Positions 1-9,316 of a stretch of DNA of 38,116 nucleotides are shown here, one piece after another. Within the stretch, counting starts at the first letter, position 1; the number at the start of each line of letters is the position of its first letter. The stretch is from Desulfobacteraceae bacterium (GTDB lineage: Bacteria; Desulfobacterota; Desulfobacteria; Desulfobacterales; ETH-SRB1). The translations under genes and the position numbers were made by a program. The DNA lies in the NCBI GenBank assembly GCA_014237365.1, contig JABZFQ010000235.1, forward strand, positions 1 through 38,116. Reading direction: 5' to 3'. The notes beneath the pieces are model-generated. The model did not search any database. It was not told where the DNA came from and was given only the letters and a program-made list of their open reading frames with translations.

Positions 1-27
1 AGGGCAGGCACAGGGGCCTGCCCCTAC
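1..27. repeat. REP-like GC-rich palindrome (AGGGCAGGCACAGGGGCCTGCCCCTAC), cut by the window edge
   Basis: Inverted arms GGGCAGGC / GCCTGCCC. Resembles dispersed intergenic REP sequences. Confidence 0.5.
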
Positions 28-242
28 GGGATATTGCCGAATACATTGGGCCGTATTTTCCGGAGGTTCGAATCGTTTTGCACATTCCACCAATATCTCG
101 CATATATCACAGAGCGGGGGACCATCCCCGAAAATCAATAACTTTGTTCTATTTTGGTTACACTCAAATATTATTGCTGTAAAGACAAGCAATTAATCAC
201 AGACTGCTTATCGTTTCGGATCAGCAAGTATTATGCCAACCG

Positions 243-400
243 TTATTTGCGCTCATAGATTTTTTTTAAGGCTTTTTCAATCAATCGGCTCTGAAATTTT
301 ACAATGCCATTCTTCGGATTCAAAAACAATATATTCTCATTAACAAGGCACTTTAGTAGATCAATCCTGATATTATCCTGAAATACTTGATCCTCTTTCA
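243..400 (-). pseudogene. 3' remnant of an ATPase-like gene, 5' part lost at a 180-bp element
   Basis: The ORF begins inside the repeat (MRLLGEVNSFTFL). The non-repeat part, DNIRIDLLKCLVNENILFLNPKNGIVKFQSRLIEKALKKIYERK, looks like the C-terminus of prokaryotic AAA-type ATPases. No upstream body is present. Confidence 0.45.
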
Positions 401-580
401 GGAACGTGAACGAATTAACTTCCCCAAGTAGGCGCACAGATTTGGGTCGAATTTGTTTGATCTCAGATCACAAAAGTTGATGGAATAGCGAGCTATTTCA
501 ATATTTTTGTGATTTGAGATCGGACAAAGGCAGCCTGAAGCTGTGATGCATAGTTGGGGAAATTATTTCGTCCACGTTCC
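401..580 (-). repeat. 180-bp hairpin element, full copy, inverted relative to most copies
   Basis: GGAACGTGAACGAATTAACTTCCCCAAGTAGGCGCACAG ... TTGGGGAAATTATTTCGTCCACGTTCC, with core GGAATAGCGAGCTATTTC. Confidence 0.95.
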
Positions 581-633
581 TTATCCTGTTATCCTGTCAA
601 ATTTTTTTTTCAAAGGGCTAAAAGTGTTACATT

Positions 634-2571
634 TTATTTAAGCCACTGCTCTCTCCACATCTCCCACATCAATAGTGCCCAGAGCTGATATTGGCGATTG
701 ACTCTGCCGGACATGTGTTCTTTAATCTTTTTCTCAACTATCACATGATCAAATAAACCTTCTTTTTTTAAACGCTCAGAAGAAAGATAATCTAAAAGAA
801 GGTCTTTCAGCTCTTTACGCAACCAGTGATCTATTGGAACTCCAAATCCCATCTTGGGTCGTTGAAACAATTCAGTGGGAACATAGCGGGCCAGCAACTT
901 TTTCAGCAAGTACTTGCCTTCCCCGTTTCGAAATTTTAAATCATTCGGCAATTGGGCAGTAAACTCAACTACACGATGATCGAGCAACGGCACGCGGACC
1001 TCGAGACCGGTTGCCATACTGGCACGGTCTATCTTGGTCAGCATGCAATCCGGCAGGTAGGTACCCTGATCTACACGCATCAATTGAGAAAGCACCGACC
1101 AATCTTTGGTTTCATTGAAAATCGTTTCATAATTGCTTTGCGGCAGGGTCCGGCCGATTAGCCGGAAAATGTCCGCATCCGGCCATAAGCAGATAGTCAT
1201 CCTGTACAATTTAGAAACCTGGGTCTGATCAAGGATCGAAAGCAGTTTCTGCCATTTCTCCTGAAAATTGGCAACCTGAAAACGTTGCGGTAGTCGATTC
1301 CGAATGGGTAGATAGCATTTTTCGATCCATTGTGCTGAAAGCAGTTTTAATGCCCGGGCCAAAACCTCTTTTACAACGATGGGCAATTTCCTGGACCACA
1401 AAGCCATGGTTTGGGTCATCCAATAGCGGACATAACCGCTAAATTGTTCATCGCCCCCATCTCCAGAAAGGGCTACGGTGACCTGTGAGCGGGTCAGTTT
1501 GCTGACCAGAAAGGTGGGAATAGCGGATGGATCAGCAAACGGTTCATCATAGATCTCTGGCAGTCGGGGAATAACACACAAGGCCTGTTTGGGAGTAACG
1601 TATAATTCAGTATGGTCTGTACCCAGATGATTGGCAACTTGTTTCGCCCAGGGGGCTTCATTAAAAGCTTTTTCCATAAAACCAATGCTAAAAGTCCGTA
1701 TTGGTTGGGAGCTGACTTTTTGCATCAATGCAGCGATAATCGATGAATCAATACCTCCGCTCAATAATGCACCCAGCGGCACATCGCTGATTAGACGATT
1801 AGTGACTGCTTCCGTAAGCAAGCTGTCCAGTTGTTCTAAATAATTATTTTCTTTAATTTTTATTGAAGAATAGTGATTGGGTACATCAGATGTTGGAATG
1901 TCCCAATAATGTTTTAAAGAAATTGTTTGGCCGTTAAACAGCAAAAAATTCCCTGGCGGTAGCTTATATGTGTGTTTAAATATTGTTCTAGGTGCCGGTA
2001 TGTACTGATAATGCAAAAACAGGGGCAACGCCTCATCATCGATTGTCTTTTCAAAGCATTTAAAGGCCATAATGGCCTTTAATTCGGATCCAAAAATAAA
2101 AGTTTGATCTTTAAAATAATAGAATAAGGGTTTAATTCCAAGCCGATCTCTGGCAAGAAAAAACCGGTTTTGGGGCTGGTCCCATATTGATAGGGCAAAC
2201 ATCCCTATGAATTTTTCAAGGCACTCCACTCCCCATTCCAGGTATGCCTTGAGAACGACCTCCGTATCACTACTGCTTCTAAAAATATGACCTTTTTTTT
2301 CCAGTGCCTTGCGTAATTGGAGGTAATTATATATTTCACCGTTATAGACTATATAAACAGTCCCGTCTTCACTGGCCATGGGTTGAACACCTGCCGCAGA
2401 AAGATCGATAATCGACAATCGGCGATGTGCCAAACCTATTCCATTTTTTTCGTCAAAATAAATACCTGAATCATCCGGCCCTCGATGAGAGAGTAAATCT
2501 GCAGAATCCGGAAGCAAATCTTTTAACTCAATATATCTTTTATGACTTTTGAATCCAACGATTCCGCACAT
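634..2571 (-). CDS. asnB: Asparagine synthase (glutamine-hydrolysing) / amidotransferase
   Basis: MCGIVGF N-terminal nucleophile Cys, SHRGPDDSG, LSGGIDSS PP-loop, SGDGGDEQFSGY. Confidence 0.95.
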   Translation of the reverse strand: MCGIVGFKSHKRYIELKDLLPDSADLLSHRGPDDSGIYFDEKNGIGLAHRRLSIIDLSAAGVQPMASEDGTVYIVYNGEIYNYLQLRKALEKKGHIFRSSSDTEVVLKAYLEWGVECLEKFIGMFALSIWDQPQNRFFLARDRLGIKPLFYYFKDQTFIFGSELKAIMAFKCFEKTIDDEALPLFLHYQYIPAPRTIFKHTYKLPPGNFLLFNGQTISLKHYWDIPTSDVPNHYSSIKIKENNYLEQLDSLLTEAVTNRLISDVPLGALLSGGIDSSIIAALMQKVSSQPIRTFSIGFMEKAFNEAPWAKQVANHLGTDHTELYVTPKQALCVIPRLPEIYDEPFADPSAIPTFLVSKLTRSQVTVALSGDGGDEQFSGYVRYWMTQTMALWSRKLPIVVKEVLARALKLLSAQWIEKCYLPIRNRLPQRFQVANFQEKWQKLLSILDQTQVSKLYRMTICLWPDADIFRLIGRTLPQSNYETIFNETKDWSVLSQLMRVDQGTYLPDCMLTKIDRASMATGLEVRVPLLDHRVVEFTAQLPNDLKFRNGEGKYLLKKLLARYVPTELFQRPKMGFGVPIDHWLRKELKDLLLDYLSSERLKKEGLFDHVIVEKKIKEHMSGRVNRQYQLWALLMWEMWREQWLK

Positions 2572-3395
2572 ACTTTATTTCCTACTGCGCACCAGTATGG
2601 TGCATCCATTTTAAATCTGATATTTTCTATGCCTGCTTTTTCCATCATCTGCTGAATCTGAATTTTGGTAAATCGATGCTCTAATTGTGTACCAAAGCGA
2701 TCTAATGCATCGTTGCACATAACATAGAAGGGTTGATGCCTGTAAAACGACAACGGCAGAACATCGACATCAATGCCAAGTTTTTCTAAAATTAACGAAC
2801 ATCTTGCTATTGGTAAATATATGAAGAAAGCAATCATCCGGCTGAAACCTGAACGTAATGAAAATGGCATTTTTGATACTATCTTGCGCAAACTGTTACT
2901 AAGGGACCAAAATATTCGAAACCAGGCGGGCCTGTTATCAAAAGCATAATAAAGATATATTAGAAATGGAGCTCCTGGTTTAAGTTTTGCCGTACATGAT
3001 TTTAATGCCTCCAGAGTTTCCGGGACATGGTGAAGCACTCCAAGGGAATATCCGAAACTGGCAGATCCATCCGGTATAGGGCTGTCATGTGTGCCTGCCA
3101 GGTGGAAACGGCAGTTTTCAAAATCCTTTAAATTTTTTCTGGCCACTGCCAGTGCCTTTGTACTAGGATCAATACAGTGCAGAATACCTACCCGTGGCGC
3201 AACAAACCTTGCCCAGCGTCCACTGCCACATCCCATGTCAAAGCCTACTGCGTTTTTCGGTATTGCTTCCCATGGGAAGATACTGAAATATGAGGTGAAG
3301 ATTCCTTCAAGAACATTTCTGGGTATATTCGTTTGATCGTATCTCGCCCACTCCTCGCCGAACCCCTCAACCACCCTCTCATCAATGTTTTTCAT
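2523..3395 (-). CDS. Class I SAM-dependent methyltransferase
   Basis: VGFDMGCGSGRWARFVAPRV motif I, LGVLHHVPETLEALKSC. Overlaps the next gene by 49 bp. Confidence 0.88.
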   Translation of the reverse strand: MKNIDERVVEGFGEEWARYDQTNIPRNVLEGIFTSYFSIFPWEAIPKNAVGFDMGCGSGRWARFVAPRVGILHCIDPSTKALAVARKNLKDFENCRFHLAGTHDSPIPDGSASFGYSLGVLHHVPETLEALKSCTAKLKPGAPFLIYLYYAFDNRPAWFRIFWSLSNSLRKIVSKMPFSLRSGFSRMIAFFIYLPIARCSLILEKLGIDVDVLPLSFYRHQPFYVMCNDALDRFGTQLEHRFTKIQIQQMMEKAGIENIRFKMDAPYWCAVGNKVCAESLDSKVIKDILS

Positions 3396-3427
3396 GTCCC
3401 CTTTCCGAATAAGGTCTCATCCAGCTT

Positions 3428-4318
3428 TTAATTTATTACAGGCAAAGAATCATATGGGTTTTCTCCACAGTTGCAGGACTTCCAGACCTTCTTCCAACTC
3501 TCCGACTCTCTCATAGAGACTGATGCGGCCCTGTGTTGAAGAACGCGATAGTTTAGGCCGGTAGTAACTGCAAAAACCTCCGCAATGAATTTCATCACAT
3601 GCTCCAGCAATCCAAGGGCGAAAAAATAACGCTTCTCAATCACCGCCTTTCGAATCAACATCCGTGAATAAAGATACCGCCCGGCCAAAAGCGTTCTGAG
3701 AGACAGCTCACTCTTTTTGTATCCGATCAGAATTTCTGGAAGGCAGGCAAAACGGCTTTTTTCATATGTTCTCAGCAGCAGTTCTTGGTCCTGGGCCTTA
3801 GTTGTCAAGGTGTTGTAAGGGTTTCGTCTGAACCAATCTGTATTCCCCATCCACGTGGGGTGAGGAAGGTAAAAACCGGCCCATGGACGGCTACATATCT
3901 CCACATGATTTTGCCTGAAGGGGTAGGTACCAACAACACGACCCTTTTCGCTGAAAATCATGACCCGGCTGCCCACGAGGTCAATCTCAGGATGATCTTC
4001 GAGAAACTGCATCTGGGCTTCCAGGCGAGATGGATATGCAATATCGTCTCCATCCATGCGTGCAAAATATTTCCCACGGCTTTCTCGCACAGCCTGATTC
4101 AACCTGGCTGCCAGTCGCTTGTTCTTGCCGTCCACTATAATGCGAATACGCCTGTCCTGATAACGATTGGCCACAGCGACGGTTTTATCCTGTGAGCCAT
4201 CATCAATTAGGATCAGTTCCCAATTATCATAGGTTTGCTGAAGAATCGACCGAATAGCCTGGCCCAAAGTCGATTCGCAATTAAAGACAGACATTCCAAT
4301 ACTGACTATCGGGTTCAT
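3428..4318 (-). CDS. Glycosyltransferase family 2
   Basis: VSIGMSVFNCESTLGQAIRSILQQTYDNWELILIDDGSQDKT, ARMDGDDIAYPSRLEAQ. Confidence 0.93.
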   Translation of the reverse strand: MNPIVSIGMSVFNCESTLGQAIRSILQQTYDNWELILIDDGSQDKTVAVANRYQDRRIRIIVDGKNKRLAARLNQAVRESRGKYFARMDGDDIAYPSRLEAQMQFLEDHPEIDLVGSRVMIFSEKGRVVGTYPFRQNHVEICSRPWAGFYLPHPTWMGNTDWFRRNPYNTLTTKAQDQELLLRTYEKSRFACLPEILIGYKKSELSLRTLLAGRYLYSRMLIRKAVIEKRYFFALGLLEHVMKFIAEVFAVTTGLNYRVLQHRAASVSMRESESWKKVWKSCNCGENPYDSLPVIN

Positions 4319-4321
4319 AAA

Positions 4322-5506
4322 TTATATTTTCGGAAACATCCTGCCAGGCCACCCTGTGGCCCGAAAAGTTTTTTCTCCCACGATCCTCCAACTTAATTCA
4401 AATATTAATCTTCTGGCGGCACGCGGACCCCGCACATCACCCCAGATGAACGAACATATGGTAAGCAAGACTTTCCGCAACATCTTTAAGGGCATGGTCA
4501 TTTGGTGGGATCGTACTATGGTTTCGTATGACCGTGGAAGTTGGTTGGTGTTTTTTATATTATTTCGTGCTGTACGCACGTCTTCAAGCAAAGCCTGCAA
4601 CCGATGTTCATAGGTGTGCTCCGCTCGAGTGCGTGCAAAAGCGGCTTCAGCCATGGAATCACGAACAGACGGATGATTCAAATAAAACTGAACCTTTTCC
4701 GCCAGTTCATCAATGTCGTCAAAAGTATCTATCTCTCCTCCAATACGATAAAAGAGATCCAGGCGAGGCGCTGATTCAGTGAGCAAGAAACCGCCAGCGC
4801 CGGGCACCTCAAAAGTTCGAGCCTTGATCTGATTGGCGCCTTTGGAGTTGGCGAAGTTCAGGCTGATAACCGATCGGCGCATGATGTTGGAAATATCCGT
4901 TGCAGACACAGAACCGGCGGGCCAGCCATGCCCGAAACAAGCAACTCGGATGCCTTTCTGCAACAGGGCTTTGATGCGCTGTTTGCGGTCGCCGTGAGCG
5001 GCCCCAACAAAAGAAACTGGATAGGTGCATTTTGAAGCTTTGAGCGGCGGATTAAGCGTTTGCGAGTTTGCGGCCCACTGAGTCAGATGGACATTTTGTA
5101 TGCCATCGCGATTATATAGCGGCAGAACATCGCTGTAAGTTGTAGTGATCAGCTCATAGGCACCGCCAATAAATTTTGAAACCTCTTGATATTTCCACGA
5201 ATCGTCGGTGGTCCAGCATATTGTGATAGTGGTGATATGCGTTTTGATAAGATTGAGAGTTTCCAGCCAGATTTCATAATGCATAGGAACGGTGAACATT
5301 ACATCGGGTTTTTCCTGGACCAATATATCAATCAGTTTGCAGTTTAAATCTGCATAGTTGGTATAATCGCTTTTATCCCATAATTCGAAGAAAAGCACTT
5401 TGTGGCCTAAATTCTTAAGGGCAGGCAAAAATGCAGCATATTCAGTGCTAGTTCCTCTATATGGGGTGCCATATTGATATCGGCCAAATGCGCATAATAT
5501 CTTCAT
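4322..5506 (-). CDS. CgeB-like glycosyltransferase
   Basis: RTFEVPGAGGFLLTESAP, FDDIDELAEKVQFYLNHPSVRDSMAEAAFARTRAEHTYEHRL is typical of CgeB-type C-termini. Confidence 0.75.
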   Translation of the reverse strand: MKILCAFGRYQYGTPYRGTSTEYAAFLPALKNLGHKVLFFELWDKSDYTNYADLNCKLIDILVQEKPDVMFTVPMHYEIWLETLNLIKTHITTITICWTTDDSWKYQEVSKFIGGAYELITTTYSDVLPLYNRDGIQNVHLTQWAANSQTLNPPLKASKCTYPVSFVGAAHGDRKQRIKALLQKGIRVACFGHGWPAGSVSATDISNIMRRSVISLNFANSKGANQIKARTFEVPGAGGFLLTESAPRLDLFYRIGGEIDTFDDIDELAEKVQFYLNHPSVRDSMAEAAFARTRAEHTYEHRLQALLEDVRTARNNIKNTNQLPRSYETIVRSHQMTMPLKMLRKVLLTICSFIWGDVRGPRAARRLIFELSWRIVGEKTFRATGWPGRMFPKI

Positions 5507-5513
5507 TTAAAAT

Positions 5514-6161
5514 CTACTTATGTTTATCCTTTGCAGGAACGATTCTAATAATGTCATGGTTTACTTTAAAAGCATAATTTGGTTTTTTTTGCTTAATAAA
5601 TGCTTGCAGTGCATGCAGTGTAGGATAGTCGTTCGTTCCGTCAAATAAACGAGCATCATCAATTAGAATTACATTGTTAAAATCACTATGGTCAAAGATG
5701 GTATTTAATTCTGCAAGCACAGGTGTGTCCGTCTCACCTCGACTGGAAAAACCTCCTGAGTAATGAGCATCTAACCAGAAAAGTGCCGGTGTAGTTAGCG
5801 TCTGACCCACTTTGAGAAGCACAACAGTACTGTCTCCGTGGTAAATATGAATGTTTTTGTGTTTGGCAAACCTTCTCAAAGCTTTTCTATAAAGATTTTC
5901 GGACAATTCTATTGATACAATTCCATCAAATTCTTTGCTAACCGCGTAAACCATATCTCCCAGATAAGTGCCTGTTTCGATAAAAACTTGAATATTATAC
6001 CGCTGTCCATATTCTATGATGGTATGTTGCCTATATAAATGAGGCGTAGATCCATTTCTGTTTTTACGCCTCCAATTAAAATAATCGATTTTGTGCTGGG
6101 TACCTCTATAATATTGATATAAAAAACTACTTCTGAATAACTGTTTTGCCTGCCGTAGCAT
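5514..6161 (-). CDS. SAM-dependent methyltransferase-like protein
   Basis: FIETGTYLGDMVYAVSKEFDGIVSIELSENLYRKA, IYHGDSTVVL, LFWLDAHYSGG, VILIDDAR. Confidence 0.6.
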   Translation of the reverse strand: MLRQAKQLFRSSFLYQYYRGTQHKIDYFNWRRKNRNGSTPHLYRQHTIIEYGQRYNIQVFIETGTYLGDMVYAVSKEFDGIVSIELSENLYRKALRRFAKHKNIHIYHGDSTVVLLKVGQTLTTPALFWLDAHYSGGFSSRGETDTPVLAELNTIFDHSDFNNVILIDDARLFDGTNDYPTLHALQAFIKQKKPNYAFKVNHDIIRIVPAKDKHK

Positions 6162-6178
6162 GTAACTCCTTCTTTGTT

Positions 6179-6937
6179 CTAAATGAGTTTAAAGTGAAAT
6201 AACCCTAAAGCATATTTCATGTATTGTGCTGATTTAATATCGGCAAACTCTATCAGACAGCCTGAATCGTCAACAAATGAAAATTCAACAAGCTTGAACT
6301 CTTGGAAAAATTCTATAATATCTTTAGCATCAAACACACAGCCGGCATTAAAAAATATATTGGGCCTGCCTATGGGAACTGATAGAAAAAAATTTCCATT
6401 TTTGGAAATAACACGTTTTGTTTCTGCTAATGCCTTCCAGCTCCCACTGACATCGAGGGGATCTCCGTATCTCCCTAACCCAATGTGTTCAATTACATGC
6501 AAACAAGAAAGCGATTGGATACTCTTGTCTGCAAATGGTAGACGTAAAATGTTTCCTGAAATTTTATACAAAGAAGATACTCTAATTGCTGGTGGTCGGA
6601 ATTCCATTTGAATTACCGGAATTATCGCACTCAATTGAACAATGAAAGACAGGTTTGATGAAATATCGACGTGAATGGGAAACGACGCGTGATTATTGAT
6701 AATACGCTGGGTTGCCCAATATGCCTGCAGGACGTAATGTGGATCAAAAGTACTTTTTTGTGTTTCTTCGTATAATATGGGCAAGATTTTTATTGGATAG
6801 CTTCCAGAATAACCTTTTTTATATACTCTCCAGCTTTTCCGGAATGATATGAGTTCATGTGGTAATTTGATTAAATTACGCGGATCAACAGATGCTTGAA
6901 TGTTTTTAAGAGTACCCGATAAAAAGATTCGATTCAA
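6179..6937 (-). CDS. DUF268-like putative methyltransferase
   Basis: HVDISSNLSFIVQLSA, LPFADKSIQSLSCLHVIEHIGLGRYGDPLDVSGS. Confidence 0.65.
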   Translation of the reverse strand: MNRIFLSGTLKNIQASVDPRNLIKLPHELISFRKSWRVYKKGYSGSYPIKILPILYEETQKSTFDPHYVLQAYWATQRIINNHASFPIHVDISSNLSFIVQLSAIIPVIQMEFRPPAIRVSSLYKISGNILRLPFADKSIQSLSCLHVIEHIGLGRYGDPLDVSGSWKALAETKRVISKNGNFFLSVPIGRPNIFFNAGCVFDAKDIIEFFQEFKLVEFSFVDDSGCLIEFADIKSAQYMKYALGLFHFKLI

Positions 6938-6947
6938 TTTCTATCCT

Positions 6948-7643
6948 CTAATGCGCAATAGCCATTACATGATAACCAAAACACAACGTATTTATTTCTT
7001 TGAGTTTGGCGTTCTTTTGCTTTAAATAATGATAAAAAAAAGAGGAGCATAAAAATAAGATTGCCCAGAATCCTTCGTATCGCATGCACCGCGCTGCTTC
7101 CACCATCAGCCATGCATGATAACTGCCGACCGGTTCTATGGAAATCTGATCAAAATTATTTTCTTTTAAGATTAAATCAAGATAACGATTGCTGAAACCG
7201 CTATAAAAATAGTATGGATCCATGTGACGTAATGAATTTGCTGGCACAGTGAGGATGAACTTGCCACCGGGTTTGAGCAGTCGGGAGAATTCTGCAATTG
7301 CAGCGTTGGGATATGGAATATGTTCCAACACTTCCGTGCAAAGAATAGCATCAAAGAACTGATCTTTTTCGTCGATGCTCCAAATATCGCTGACATAATC
7401 AAGCTTGCCATATTGATACGTTTCATGGAGAGCTGTCATGGAATCTTGCTCATCCTTTTCAAATTTGCCAAAATCCTGCGCATAATAATGTAGATGTTCG
7501 CAAACCGGTCTGTATTGCTGGCTGCCGCACCCTGCATCCAGCAACTTGCTGTTCATAGGAAGATTTTTTAGCTGTCGTACAACCCACTGCTTACGATCAT
7601 ATTCATTATTAAGCAACCGTTTAAGTCTTTCTATGGGTACCAT
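6948..7643 (-). CDS. Class I SAM-dependent methyltransferase
   Basis: KLLDAGCGSQQYRP, AILCTEVLEHIPYPNAAIAEFSRLLKPGGKFILTVP. Confidence 0.85.
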   Translation of the reverse strand: MVPIERLKRLLNNEYDRKQWVVRQLKNLPMNSKLLDAGCGSQQYRPVCEHLHYYAQDFGKFEKDEQDSMTALHETYQYGKLDYVSDIWSIDEKDQFFDAILCTEVLEHIPYPNAAIAEFSRLLKPGGKFILTVPANSLRHMDPYYFYSGFSNRYLDLILKENNFDQISIEPVGSYHAWLMVEAARCMRYEGFWAILFLCSSFFYHYLKQKNAKLKEINTLCFGYHVMAIAH

Positions 7644-7660
7644 GTTATTTTCTCACTTGT

Positions 7661-9022
7661 CTAAACACTCTGCTTTGCGAGCGGACTACTATCCTTGACC
7701 TGATGGGTTGTGATCATTCTCAGAGCCAGGATTAGAAACCAGCTCGCGTAAAGTCCTCCTGCGATACCCAGTGCAAGCACAACCCCGGCTGGGCCATTCG
7801 TATCCGCTAAGAGGAAGGTTAAGCCTGCAGCAATAATTCCGCTGATACTGATCGGTAAAATGTAAACATGGGGACGGTTTGCCAATAGGCCATAACCCGA
7901 AAGCATTTGGCCCAGGTAGTAAAGTGCCCAAGCGGCGGTCAGCCACGGCAGCAAATAGGAAAGCTCGATAAATTGATCATTACTGATAAATAAAATCAGC
8001 TGTTGGTGAAATTGGGAAAAGAGCAAAATTAGCACTGCAGTTCCAACAGCATAAAAGGCGATCATCGCCAATATAACCTTATTAGCGGATTTGATTGATT
8101 GCGTTGATTCCATTTTACCCGCACGATCATATGCAATCGGCAAAAAAAAGGTGCTCAGAAAACCCGAACCAAAAATCAGCGGATATAGGGCAAGCTGGTT
8201 GATCACGGCATAAACGCCCACTGTATCGGCACCTTCAAAAACTTGAAGTGCCCATCGATCACAGGATTGATGAAGCCAGCTAAAGATGCCCCAGATGAAA
8301 AAAGGCCATGCGAATTTTAGAATTTCATAATCGAGGCGATTTTTTTCTGAAGGCAGGTTGTTTCTTACCGGCTGGCTGGCAACAGTACTTCGAACCATGT
8401 GGATATAATATTTTTCCGTGTACCACCCGACGATCCCCATGGAAACCAAAAACCCGCACATTACCACCCAGGCATCTTTGAAAAGTATGTATAACAAGCC
8501 AGCAGCCAACAAGGGTTTCATAAAAGCGGCCACTGAATTAACAAGCGCAACAGCCTTTCTTTTGCGGGCCGCCATTAGCATGTTCAAACGGACGCCTGTC
8601 CATCCTGTCATGGCGCCAGTCAGTGTGGCAAGCATAATTAGTAGAGACCAATCGTGCAATTTAATAAGATATAAGATCAACCCAAAGACAAAACTAAAGA
8701 CAGCAACCAAACCCAATAACCGCTTAAGGTATTTTATAGACAGGCAAGAATATTTCTCAATCTCATTGCGCTGCCGACTGATAGACCAAAACCGCATAAA
8801 ACCCTGTCCAATGGGACCAAATATATTAGCTCCAATAAGAAGAACAACGGTATTGGCAATGGCAAGTTGTCCAAACTCAGCAGGGCTTAACATCAGGGTG
8901 AGTAATTTGATAGCAAACAGTCCTCCAACTGCCATGCCGACTTGTCCGAAAAAGACCCAAAATGCTTCGGAGGGCAAACGGTTCCTGCCAAATGATCGTA
9001 AATTAAAGTGCATGCGTAACAA
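7661..9022 (-). CDS. Polysaccharide flippase (Wzx-like, MOP superfamily)
   Basis: 453 aa, multiple hydrophobic helices, N-terminal FGQVGMAVGGLFAIKLLTLMLSPAEFGQLAIANTVVLL. Confidence 0.8.
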   Translation of the reverse strand: MLRMHFNLRSFGRNRLPSEAFWVFFGQVGMAVGGLFAIKLLTLMLSPAEFGQLAIANTVVLLIGANIFGPIGQGFMRFWSISRQRNEIEKYSCLSIKYLKRLLGLVAVFSFVFGLILYLIKLHDWSLLIMLATLTGAMTGWTGVRLNMLMAARKRKAVALVNSVAAFMKPLLAAGLLYILFKDAWVVMCGFLVSMGIVGWYTEKYYIHMVRSTVASQPVRNNLPSEKNRLDYEILKFAWPFFIWGIFSWLHQSCDRWALQVFEGADTVGVYAVINQLALYPLIFGSGFLSTFFLPIAYDRAGKMESTQSIKSANKVILAMIAFYAVGTAVLILLFSQFHQQLILFISNDQFIELSYLLPWLTAAWALYYLGQMLSGYGLLANRPHVYILPISISGIIAAGLTFLLADTNGPAGVVLALGIAGGLYASWFLILALRMITTHQVKDSSPLAKQSV

Positions 9023-9070
9023 GTGAAGATAGCATATAATTCTTTTGTGTAAAATTACATTATAACCTTA

Positions 9071-9250
9071 GGAACGTGGACGAAATAACTTCCCCAACTA
9101 TGCATCACAGATTCAGGCCACCTTTGCCCGATCTCAAATCACAAAAATATTGAAATAGCTCGCTATTCCTTCAACTTTTGTGATCTGAGATCAAACAAAT
9201 TCGACCCAAATCTGTACGCCTACTTGGAGAAGTTAATTCGTCCACGTTCC
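9071..9250 (+). repeat. 180-bp hairpin element, full copy
   Basis: GGAACGTGGACGAAATAACTTCCCCAACTATGCATCACAG ... GAAGTTAATTCGTCCACGTTCC. Flanked by TTA on both sides. Confidence 0.96.
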
Positions 9251-9316
9251 TTATGGTTTTATTTCAGATCTTAGATATTCATTGAAATCTCAGCATTCAC
9301 GGGTCTTTACTCTACG

